This document shows, in pieces, positions 1 to 5,783 of a stretch of 6,456 nt of DNA. Within the stretch, counting starts at the first letter, position 1. The number at the start of each line of letters is the position of its first letter. The position numbers and the translations under genes were made by a program. Below the pieces are notes generated by a model. It did not search any database and was not told the origin of the DNA. It was given only the letters and a program-made list of their open reading frames with translations. Source of the stretch: Comamonadaceae bacterium (GTDB lineage: Bacteria > Pseudomonadota > Gammaproteobacteria > Burkholderiales > Burkholderiaceae_C); contig CANGCZ010000095.1 in the NCBI GenBank assembly GCA_947452325.1, forward strand, positions 1 through 6,456, read 5' to 3'.

Positions 1-224
1 ACCTTGGATGATCGGTACAACCTGTCGCTATGCATTGGAGAAGGTGTCGGTTGTTTCATTTCCCGCAAAAACCAGACCGAGACCTGGTCGCCAGTTTTCT
101 TGACGGTTTGCAAGTCAATGAAAGCAGAGCCGTCCGAGGCTTCAAGCAAAAACGTCCACTCCGCTTTGGCGCTGGCCAGCGTGAAAGACAACAACATCCA
201 AAGGCAAAGCTTGACAGGTCTCAA
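1..224 (-). CDS. Small exported protein, Adhesin_E-like, C-terminus cut by window edge
   Basis: The first 74 codons of an open frame run off the left edge. With the TTG at 224-222 as start, the product has a good Sec signal peptide: basic n-region (RPVK), hydrophobic core LCLWMLLSFTLA and a cleavage site ASAKA before Glu22-Trp23. The mature part begins with the pattern EWTFLLEASDGSAFIDLQTV, followed by GDQVSVWFLREMKQP and, near the edge, YRSSK. This spacing (Trp near the mature N-terminus, an Asp-Gly then Phe-Ile-Asp segment, a Val-Trp-x-Leu strand, then Tyr-Arg-Ser-Ser-Lys) matches the small periplasmic/surface Adhesin_E-like proteins common in Burkholderiales, as I recall that family. Their function is largely unknown. 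Other possible starts are TTG at 260-258, which overlaps the stop of the upstream PhyH gene and gives a longer n-region, and ATG at 197-195, which would lose the basic n-region. No strong ribosome site distinguishes them. It lies 32 bases downstream of PhyH on the same strand and may be co-transcribed. Confidence 0.6.
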   Translation of the reverse strand, partial: MRPVKLCLWMLLSFTLASAKAEWTFLLEASDGSAFIDLQTVKKTGDQVSVWFLREMKQPTPSPMHSDRLYRSSK

Positions 225-256
225 CAGGTGGCTCGATTCTTCAGTCAATGCGCGTT

Positions 257-1102
257 TCAAGCGCCGTTGCTCAGGCGTTGTTTCAGGCCGGGCGGATTGG
301 AAAAAGTTTTCATGAATGCGTCTTGTCCGGTGCCAGAGAATTTCACGCCCGCCTGTTTGATGGCGTCATCGCTGACCTTGACCAGCGGCGTGTAAAACGG
401 ATGGTGGTGTGCAATGAACGGGTTGTTGCGCGCTGCGTTGTAGCAAAACAGCACCGTCCAGCGCCGGTTGGGCGAACGGTTCTGGTCCGAGCGGTGCATG
501 ACGTTGGCGTGAAAAAACAAACCGTCGCCGGGCTCCATTTCCACATACTCCAAGGGCATGGTGCGCAGCATCTGTTCCACACGCTGAGGGTCTGCGCCGA
601 CTTGCTCGCCGGGAATGATGCCGTGGTCTACGCGTCCCGCCAGGTGAGAGCCTCGCAAGACTTGTAAACAACCGTTTTCTTTGGTCGCCTTGTCCAGCGC
701 CACCATGACGCTTGCCATGTGCGGCAGCAGGCAACCGTTGTGGTACCAGTAACCATAGTCCTGGTGCCATTCCCAGGCGCCGCCATCCAGCGGTTCCTTG
801 GCGGTGAGTTTGGAGTGGTAGTGGTAGACCTCGCCGCCCAGCATTTGCTCCATGGTGTCGACCACACGGTGTGACCTGGCAGCCAAGCCGTAGGCGCTGT
901 CGCCGGGGTGGTTCCAAGTGGCCATCAAGGTGGCTTTGCCTTGTGCGTCTTTGCGGTTGTACAAACTGTTTTGCAAATCCGGGTCTTGTTCAATGGAATC
1001 GCGCATCAGCGCAATTTCTTCCCGGTCAAACAAACTGCGGACGATCACATAACCATCCGCCTCAAAGGCAGCCTGCTGAGCAGGGGTAAATACAGAAGCC
1101 AT
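257..1102 (-). CDS. Phytanoyl-CoA dioxygenase (PhyH) family non-heme iron oxygenase
   Basis: A 281-residue cytosolic protein of the PhyH/EctD family of Fe(II)- and, usually, 2-oxoglutarate-dependent hydroxylases. The iron ligands are visible: His113-x-Asp115 in EWHQDYGYWY and the distal His203 in HANVMHRSDQN. Arg214, eleven residues after His203, sits where the family binds the 2-oxoglutarate carboxylate. Supporting family segments are FEADGYVIVRSLF near the N-terminus (residues 13-25), the ENGCLQVLRGSH strand (142-153) and MEPGDGLFFH (189-198). Length is normal for bacterial members and there is no signal peptide. The ATG at 1102-1100 is supported by AAAGGA seven bases upstream. It is divergent from the five-gene plus-strand cluster. 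The substrate cannot be read: bacterial PhyH proteins hydroxylate ectoine, amino acids, aromatic acids and secondary metabolites, and some use other cosubstrates. It is not a clear EctD, since no ectoine genes are nearby. Confidence 0.9.
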   Translation of the reverse strand: MASVFTPAQQAAFEADGYVIVRSLFDREEIALMRDSIEQDPDLQNSLYNRKDAQGKATLMATWNHPGDSAYGLAARSHRVVDTMEQMLGGEVYHYHSKLTAKEPLDGGAWEWHQDYGYWYHNGCLLPHMASVMVALDKATKENGCLQVLRGSHLAGRVDHGIIPGEQVGADPQRVEQMLRTMPLEYVEMEPGDGLFFHANVMHRSDQNRSPNRRWTVLFCYNAARNNPFIAHHHPFYTPLVKVSDDAIKQAGVKFSGTGQDAFMKTFSNPPGLKQRLSNGA

Positions 1103-1109
1103 GTCAAAT

Positions 1110-1115
1110 TCCTTT
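1110..1115 (-). promoter_or_regulatory. Ribosome binding site of the PhyH gene
   Basis: AAAGGA on the minus strand ends 7 bases before the ATG at 1102-1100. This fixes the PhyH start, and is the clearest Shine-Dalgarno sequence in the window; most plus-strand genes here lack one. Confidence 0.65.
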
Positions 1116-1213
1116 GCGGGGCAACAAATCCAGTTCCAAGTCCTCAGAATACCTCAATATGGCGGCTGTTCAGACAGGCGTATCAAAAATCGCTGGGCTG
1201 CTCGCACTCCCGT

Positions 1214-1242
1214 CTTAGAGAGGTCGCCCGGCTGCCTACAAT
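1214..1242 (+). promoter_or_regulatory. Candidate promoter of the five-gene operon, possibly giving a leaderless mRNA
   Basis: TACAAT at 1237-1242 matches the -10 consensus at five of six positions. A poor -35 (CTTAGA at 1214-1219, three of six) lies 17 bases upstream. Transcription starting the usual 7 bases or so after the -10 would begin at about 1249-1250, on the A of the ATG at 1250-1252. The gene has no Shine-Dalgarno sequence at a proper distance (the only purine run, AGAGAGG at 1217-1223, is 26 bases before that ATG), which fits a leaderless message. The -10 match is seen; the start site is inferred. Confidence 0.4.
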
Positions 1243-1249
1243 GACTTTC

Positions 1250-1972
1250 ATGTCAGAACAACCTTTATTGACCTTGACAGGCATTTCTTCCATGGCGACC
1301 AAAGCCTTGCTGGCAGACATGTGTGCGCAGTTCTTGGACACATGCGGTATGGCCGTCCATATCGAGTCTGTCGGCGGTGTTGATGCTGCCAAACGGGTGC
1401 AAGCCGGAGAGGCGTTTGACCTGGTCCTGCTGGCCGCAGACGCCATTGAACGCTTGCAGCTAGCCGGGCATGTGCTGGCTGGCAGCCGATGTGATTGGGT
1501 GGATTCACCGGTGGCAGTGGCAGTGCCTTCACAAGTGGCGCCACCTGAGATGTCATCAGAGGCGCAGTTGCGTGCAGCGGTGCTGGCGGCACCTTCTTTG
1601 AGTTATTCCACCGGGCCCAGCGGCACTTATCTGGAAAAACTGTTCACGCGCTGGGGCGTGATGGATGAATTAAAGCCGCGCATCGTGGTGCCGCCGCCTG
1701 GAACACCGGTCGGTTTGCTGCTTGCTCAGGGCAAGGTCGCCCTTGGTTTTCAACAGCGCAGCGAACTCATGCACCAGTCTGGCATCACACTGATCGGTGA
1801 TTTGCCGCACGAAGTGGCCTGCATCACCAGGTTCAGCGCTGCCATTGGTTCAGGCGCAGCGCTGAAAGAAGCCAGTTTGCAGGCAGCGCATCGTTTCTTG
1901 CAATTTTTGGTCGCGCCCGAGCAAAGGGACTACAAACGCCGTCACGGCATGGATTGGCCTGACAATGTCTGA
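1250..1972 (+). CDS. ModA-like substrate-binding protein without signal peptide
   Basis: A 240-residue protein with the periplasmic type-II binding fold of the molybdate/sulfate-binding group (SBP_bac_11-like). Family segments are the N-terminal strand-helix LTLTGISSMATKALLADMCAQF (about 7-28), the GEAFDLVLLAAD strand (53-64), SYSTGPSGTYLEKLFTRWGV (118-137), PPPGTPVGLLLAQGKVALGFQQRSEL (148-173) and a C-terminal helix with FLVAPEQRDYKRRHG. The binding domain begins about six residues after the start. There is no hydrophobic leader or lipobox, so it should remain in the cytoplasm, unlike a true ModA. No permease or ATPase gene is near. Start choice: ATG 1250 fits a leaderless transcript from TACAAT at 1237-1242; the in-frame ATG at 1241 overlaps that -10 and would add three residues. 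The frame stays open upstream into the PhyH gene, but that extension looks non-coding. It heads the operon, 48 bases before the SDR gene. A ligand-sensing or carrier role is plausible; function is unknown. Confidence 0.8.
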   Translation: MSEQPLLTLTGISSMATKALLADMCAQFLDTCGMAVHIESVGGVDAAKRVQAGEAFDLVLLAADAIERLQLAGHVLAGSRCDWVDSPVAVAVPSQVAPPEMSSEAQLRAAVLAAPSLSYSTGPSGTYLEKLFTRWGVMDELKPRIVVPPPGTPVGLLLAQGKVALGFQQRSELMHQSGITLIGDLPHEVACITRFSAAIGSGAALKEASLQAAHRFLQFLVAPEQRDYKRRHGMDWPDNV

Positions 1973-2020
1973 GACGGGCTTGATTCAAAACATTGATTTC
2001 CCTTGACCATTCAATTCATC

Positions 2021-2809
2021 ATGACAAAACCTGTGTGTTTGATTCTGGGGGCCGGTGCCGGTATCGGCGGCCATGTGGCCATGCGCTTTGCTTCTGAGGG
2101 CTACCACGCTTATCTGGCCCGCCGCACCGATCAGCAAGGGCTTGAGCGATTGATCGCAGACATTGCAGACAGCGGGGGCCAAGCCAGCGGCAGTTTGATC
2201 AATGTGGCCGAAGAAGGCAGCATAGAAACCTTGGTCACTCACATCGAAGCCAACATCGGGCCCATAGAAGTGGCGGTATTCAACATCGGTGCGCAAATCG
2301 GCGACCGGTCCTTGGCCCACACCTCGCTCAAGGCATTCGAGATGGGCTGGCGCCTGGCCACCTTTGGATTATTCCGCCTGGCTTCGGTGATGTTTCCTTA
2401 CATGGAAGAGCGTGGCAAAGGGACGTTACTGGTGACCGGTGCCACCGCTGCGGTGCGGGGCAACGCAGGTCAGCATTCACACGCGTCTGCCATGGCAGGC
2501 AGACGCATGTTGTGTCAGTCGTTAAATGCGCAGTACTCCGTCAAAGGCATACACGTGGCGCATATTCTGATTGATGGGGCTGTGGATGCACCGGACACTT
2601 TGGGCAAGATGCTGGGCGCCGAAAAATTCCAGCAATTGCGGGAGGAAAAAGGACTTGCGAACGACGGTTTGATTCTGCCTGCCCAAGTGGCGGACACGTA
2701 CTACCATTTGGCGCAGCAACACCGTTCGGCCTGGACGCATGAACTCGATTTGCGCGCCTATTCTGATTTGCCTTGGTGGAACCATGCCTCGAGCATCTAC
2801 AACAAATAG
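2021..2809 (+). CDS. SDR-fold protein with replaced catalytic Tyr and Lys
   Basis: A 262-residue short-chain dehydrogenase/reductase homologue with a Rossmann fold. The dinucleotide-binding loop is intact: CLILGAGAGIG (6-16, the TGxxxGxG motif with Leu-Gly in place of Thr-Gly). Arg34-Arg35 after strand 2 suggests NADPH preference. The usual NNAG segment reads FNIGAQ (87-92). The active-site region is unusual: the YxxxK motif falls at HASAM (154-158), so Tyr is His154 and Lys is Met158; the catalytic Ser position, about 13 residues earlier, is in TGATAA (139-144) and has no Ser. The downstream segment KGIHVAHILIDGAVDAPDT (175-193) places it in a divergent SDR subgroup whose members I recall having FASAK at this point, so the Lys loss looks specific to this protein. 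ATG 2021 is preferred over the in-frame TTG 2003, because the Rossmann strand starts at residue 5. There is no Shine-Dalgarno sequence. It lies second in the operon. It may act on an acidified substrate, bind NADP(H) without chemistry, or use a different mechanism. Confidence 0.85.
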   Translation: MTKPVCLILGAGAGIGGHVAMRFASEGYHAYLARRTDQQGLERLIADIADSGGQASGSLINVAEEGSIETLVTHIEANIGPIEVAVFNIGAQIGDRSLAHTSLKAFEMGWRLATFGLFRLASVMFPYMEERGKGTLLVTGATAAVRGNAGQHSHASAMAGRRMLCQSLNAQYSVKGIHVAHILIDGAVDAPDTLGKMLGAEKFQQLREEKGLANDGLILPAQVADTYYHLAQQHRSAWTHELDLRAYSDLPWWNHASSIYNK

Positions 2810-2826
2810 CCTATATGCACAGAAAG

Positions 2827-2832
2827 ACACGC
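2827..2832 (+). other. Spacer that decides the isomerase start
   Basis: AGAAAG at 2821-2826 is a fair Shine-Dalgarno-like run placed six bases before the ATG at 2833. It favours that codon over the upstream in-frame ATGs at 2815 and 2773, the latter lying inside the SDR gene. Confidence 0.35.
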
Positions 2833-3426
2833 ATGCAAAAAACCTTCGACTTCTACTACGACTTTGGCAGCCTGGCCGCTTATCTGGCGCATACGCAACT
2901 GCCTCGCATCAGCGAGCAGAACGGTGCCACGCCCATCATGCTGCCCATGCTTTTAGGTGGTGTGTTTCAGGCCACCGGGAATTCGGCGCCCATGACGGTG
3001 CCGGCCAAGGGCAAATACCTCATCACCGATATGCAGCGCTATGCCAAGAGTTATGGCGTGCCTTTGAACTTCAATCCGTTTTTCCCCATCATCACCACCA
3101 CCTTGATGCGCATGGTCACCGGTTTACAAATGCGTTCAGACCCGCAACTACCGCATTTTTTGCATACCGTGTATGCCGCCATCTGGGTCGATAGCCTGAA
3201 CATGAATGATCCGGCCGTGGTGACCGAAGTTGTGACCCGGGCCGGTTTTGCTGCTGCCGAGTTGCTGGCGCTGGCCAATGAGCAGGCCACCAAGGACCAA
3301 CTCAAAGCCGTTACCATGCGTGCGGTAGAGCGCGGCGTCTTCGGTGCCCCGACCTTTTTTGTCGGCGACGACATGTACTGGGGCCAGGACCGCATCGAGC
3401 AAGTCATAGCGGCGCTCAAAGCCTGA
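2833..3426 (+). CDS. 2-hydroxychromene-2-carboxylate isomerase-like protein (DsbA/GST-kappa fold)
   Basis: A 197-residue cytosolic thioredoxin-fold protein of the DsbA family, HCCA isomerase/GST-kappa branch. In naphthalene catabolism the characterised enzyme (NahD) uses glutathione to isomerise 2-hydroxychromene-2-carboxylate to trans-o-hydroxybenzylidenepyruvate. Visible signatures are FDFYYDFGSLAAYLAHTQLP at the N-terminus, with Ser13 in place of a Cys-x-x-Cys pair (the glutathione-activating Ser), the LLGGVFQATGNSAP segment (40-53), PAKGKYLITDMQRYAKSYGVP (57-77), NPFFPI (81-86) and the cis-Pro loop GAPTFFV (171-177, Pro173) followed by YWGQDRI. The residue after Ser13 is Leu, where the family usually has Pro. 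Length is standard. The start is chosen because the domain begins at once and AGAAAG lies six bases upstream. It is 23 bases after the SDR stop. No ring-hydroxylating dioxygenase or aldolase of a naphthalene pathway is present, so the real substrate is probably different. Confidence 0.88.
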   Translation: MQKTFDFYYDFGSLAAYLAHTQLPRISEQNGATPIMLPMLLGGVFQATGNSAPMTVPAKGKYLITDMQRYAKSYGVPLNFNPFFPIITTTLMRMVTGLQMRSDPQLPHFLHTVYAAIWVDSLNMNDPAVVTEVVTRAGFAAAELLALANEQATKDQLKAVTMRAVERGVFGAPTFFVGDDMYWGQDRIEQVIAALKA

Positions 3427-3458
3427 TTTTTTTTATCCCTTCAAATTTCACCCTTCTC

Positions 3459-4436
3459 ATGAAAACCCAAATCACAGAGCTGTTCGGTATCCGCCACCCC
3501 ATCATTCAGGGCGGCATGCACTATGTGGGCTTTGCCGAACTGGCGGCGGCTGTGTCAAATGCAGGTGGTTTGGGCATCATCACCGGCTTGACACAGCGTA
3601 CACCGCAAGACTTGGCCAATGAAATCCGTCGCTGCCGCGAGATGACCGACAAACCCTTTGGTGTGAACCTCACCTTTTTGCCCGCCCTCAAGGAACCCGA
3701 CTATCCCGGTTACATCCAAGCCATCATTGAAGGCGGTGTCAAGGCGGTCGAGACCGCGGGCAACAACCCGCAAAAATATTTACCTGCTTTGCACGCGGCT
3801 GGCATCAAAGTGATTCACAAATGCACCTCGGTGCGCCATGCGCTCAAAGCCCAGTCCATAGGTTGTGACGCGCTCAGCGTTGACGGATTTGAATGCGGCG
3901 GTCACCCCGGCGAAGACGATATCCCTAACTTCATTCTGCTGCCGCGCGCTGCCGACGAATTGAAAATACCGTTTGTCGCATCCGGCGGCATGGCTGACGG
4001 CCGCTCGCTGGTGGCAGCGCTGGCTTTGGGCGCACAAGGCATGAACATGGGCACACGTTTTATTGCCACCGTCGAAGCCCCGGTGCACCAGAAAGTCAAA
4101 CAAGCCATTCTGGCCGCCAGCGAACTCGATACGCGTCTGGTGATGCGCCCGCTGCGCAATACCGAGCGCGTGCTGCGCAACCCGGCAGTCGATCGTTTGC
4201 TTGAAAAAGAGCGCGCACTGGGCAGCAGCATCAAGTTTGAAGACATCATGGACGAAGTCGCTGGTGTGTATCCGCGTGTCATGGTCGACGGCGACATGGA
4301 CTCAGGCGCCTGGTCCTGTGGCATGGTGGCCGGTTTGATCCACGACATACCCACGGTTCAGCAACTGATAGACCGCATCATGGCCGAAGCCGAGGGCATC
4401 ATCCGCCAACGGCTTGGCGGCATGTTGACCGCATAA
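3459..4436 (+). CDS. Nitronate monooxygenase-like FMN enzyme (2-nitropropane dioxygenase family)
   Basis: A 325-residue TIM-barrel flavoprotein of the NPD/NMO family. Characterised members oxidise alkyl nitronates (such as propionate 3-nitronate) with O2 and FMN; relatives are NADH:quinone reductases or FabK-type enoyl reductases. Signatures in order are HPIIQGGM at the first strand (13-20), AVSNAGGLGII (31-41), KPFGVNLTF (65-73), VDGFECGGHPGEDDIP (141-156) with His149 probably matching the proposed catalytic His of the Pseudomonas aeruginosa PA1024 protein, then VASGGMADGRSLVAALALGAQGMNMGTRF (173-201), the FMN phosphate-binding strands. A C-terminal part with RPLRNTERVLRN is typical of this subgroup. 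There is no signal peptide. Translation starts at ATG 3459, 32 bases after the isomerase stop; the upstream sequence is pyrimidine-rich with no Shine-Dalgarno. Together with the neighbouring carrier it suggests catabolism or detoxification, but nitronate as the substrate is not proven by sequence. Confidence 0.9.
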   Translation: MKTQITELFGIRHPIIQGGMHYVGFAELAAAVSNAGGLGIITGLTQRTPQDLANEIRRCREMTDKPFGVNLTFLPALKEPDYPGYIQAIIEGGVKAVETAGNNPQKYLPALHAAGIKVIHKCTSVRHALKAQSIGCDALSVDGFECGGHPGEDDIPNFILLPRAADELKIPFVASGGMADGRSLVAALALGAQGMNMGTRFIATVEAPVHQKVKQAILAASELDTRLVMRPLRNTERVLRNPAVDRLLEKERALGSSIKFEDIMDEVAGVYPRVMVDGDMDSGAWSCGMVAGLIHDIPTVQQLIDRIMAEAEGIIRQRLGGMLTA

Positions 4437-4446
4437 GCATGTTTTG

Positions 4447-5694
4447 ATGTCCACTGCTGACTTGCAAGCCAAGGCACAGCATTGGCTGATGGCCAGGCCG
4501 GTGTGGCTGGCCATGGGCTTGTCCATGGGCACCATCATCGGCACCAGTCTGGTCCGGTTTTCCTACGCTTTGTTTGTGCCCGCCATGCGCGCCGATCTGG
4601 GTTGGTCCTACCTGTTGCTCGGGGCCATGAATACCGCACACGCCGCCGGTTATCTTGTCGGTGCCCTCAGCCTGTCTATGGTGATACGGCGCTTTTCCTC
4701 TTGGGGTTCGTTTGTGGCGGGCGGGATTCTTTCCAGCGTTTTTCTGGGTGGGTGTGCGCTGGTCACCGATGCCCCCTTGATCGGTTTGCTGCGGTTTTTA
4801 TCCGGTTTCACCAGTGCCTCTGTGTTCGCGGGCGGCACCGTGTTGATCGCCCAATTGGCTTCGCTGCACCCGCGACGCTCAGGTTTGCTGCTGGGTATTT
4901 ACTATGCCGGCGGCGGCTTGGGCATGGTGATGTGCGCCGGCTTGGTGCCGTGGACCTTGTACTTGGGCGAGCAGGCGCATTGGCTGCATCCCTGGCAGCC
5001 CGGCTGGCTGGCGGTGGGCGCCACCGGTTTGTTGCTGACCTTGTTGATGTGGCAACCGGCCAGGGCCGTGCCTGCCGCCCCGGGGCGCAGCAGTGCTGCA
5101 GACAAGACAGCCACAGGTCGTTACAGCTTTATGCTGGCAGGTTATTTTTGTTTTGGCATGGGCTACATCGGTTACATGACCTTTGTCATTTCCCTGCTGC
5201 GTGAATTGCATTGGACGCCGTGGCAGACCGGTGCGTTTTATGCCGCCATGGGTTTGTGCGGCATGTTCAGTGTGCAACTCTGGTCCGGCGCGCTAGACAG
5301 ATTCAAAGCCGGTCAGTGTCTGGCCATCGTCAACAGTTTGCTGGCGCTGGCTTGCGTCATCCCGGCCTGTATTGCACTCAGTACCAGCGATTTCCATGGG
5401 TGGGATGTGGCTGCCGTGTATGTCTCCGGTATGGTGTTTGGCGGGTGTTTTGCGACGGCAGTGGCATCGACGACCGCGTTCATCAAACACAATCTGCCGC
5501 CCACCCAGTGGGTGTCGGTCATCACGGTATTCACCAGCGTCTTTGCGGTGGGGCAGGTGTTCGGTCCGAGTTTGACCGGCTGGGTCTCAGACCACGCAGG
5601 CGGCTTGCCGGGCGGTTTGCTGTTCTCTGCAACGGTTTTGTTGGCCGGCGCCATGCTGGCTTGGCGGCAGAGAAGTTTGATCCCATCTCACTGA
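4447..5694 (+). CDS. MFS transporter, YbfB/YjiJ-like
   Basis: A 415-residue integral membrane protein with two six-helix halves. The first helix and loop, GLSMGTIIGTSLVRFSYALF then VPAMRADLGW (24-53), carry the (G/S)xxRFxYxxxxPxM pattern typical of the YbfB/YjiJ group of the major facilitator superfamily; helix 2 follows with MNTAHAAGYLVGAL (61-74). A polar Ala/Arg-rich linker at about 203-225 separates the halves, and helix 7 begins at YSFMLAGYFCFGMGYIGYM. The C-terminus is short and cytoplasmic. ATG 4447 is preferred; TTG 4444 is directly before it. The start is 10 bases after the stop of the nitronate monooxygenase gene, so it is very likely co-transcribed. There is no clear Shine-Dalgarno. 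Direction and substrate are unknown; YbfB/YjiJ members are mostly uncharacterised. As the last gene of a catabolic-looking operon it could import the substrate or export a product. It is followed by an 89-base convergent gap. Confidence 0.9.
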   Translation: MSTADLQAKAQHWLMARPVWLAMGLSMGTIIGTSLVRFSYALFVPAMRADLGWSYLLLGAMNTAHAAGYLVGALSLSMVIRRFSSWGSFVAGGILSSVFLGGCALVTDAPLIGLLRFLSGFTSASVFAGGTVLIAQLASLHPRRSGLLLGIYYAGGGLGMVMCAGLVPWTLYLGEQAHWLHPWQPGWLAVGATGLLLTLLMWQPARAVPAAPGRSSAADKTATGRYSFMLAGYFCFGMGYIGYMTFVISLLRELHWTPWQTGAFYAAMGLCGMFSVQLWSGALDRFKAGQCLAIVNSLLALACVIPACIALSTSDFHGWDVAAVYVSGMVFGGCFATAVASTTAFIKHNLPPTQWVSVITVFTSVFAVGQVFGPSLTGWVSDHAGGLPGGLLFSATVLLAGAMLAWRQRSLIPSH

Positions 5695-5743
5695 CAGCGA
5701 ATGACAGTTGTGTCAGCCGGGCGCAGCGACCCGAATGCCGCTG
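5691..5743. repeat. Inverted repeats in the convergent intergenic gap
   Basis: Small inverted repeats overlap the MFS stop and fill the gap to the serine hydrolase. TGACA at 5702-5706 pairs with TGTCA at 5711-5715 around a GTTG loop. The alternative CTGACA 5691-5696 pairs with TGTCAG 5711-5716, so the two hairpins are mutually exclusive. A further CAGCG (5724-5728) can pair with CGCTG (5739-5743). None is followed by a T run on either strand, so this is not a standard intrinsic terminator; it could still slow convergent transcription or protect mRNA 3' ends. Confidence 0.35.
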
Positions 5744-5783
5744 GCCGGTGTTTCAAATGCGTACGGGCCGTGCACTTGGCGTG

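Noticed and set aside
1167..1178. Short palindrome CTGTTCAGACAG-type in the divergent region as an operator
   Set aside because: The arms are four bases and there is no second copy or regulator gene beside it; expected by chance.
1156..1186. Minus-strand promoter for PhyH (TTGATA at 1186-1181, CATATT at 1161-1156)
   Set aside because: The -35 is good but the -10 matches only four of six and the spacing is 19 bases; not enough to call.
908..1249. Upstream extension of the ModA-like frame, open back to 908
   Set aside because: It overlaps most of the start of the PhyH gene in antisense, its translation has no domain pattern or signal peptide, and the binding fold starts only after 1250.
3400..3434. 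Possible intrinsic terminator after the isomerase gene (eight T at 3427-3434)
   Set aside because: The T run is real, but only a three-base GGC/GCC stem with a seven-base loop can form before it, which is too weak for a terminator.
4902..5277. Long antisense open frames inside the MFS, nitronate-monooxygenase and isomerase genes
   Set aside because: They are shadows of high-GC coding sequence, with low-complexity Ala/Arg/His/Gln-rich translations and no recognisable domain.
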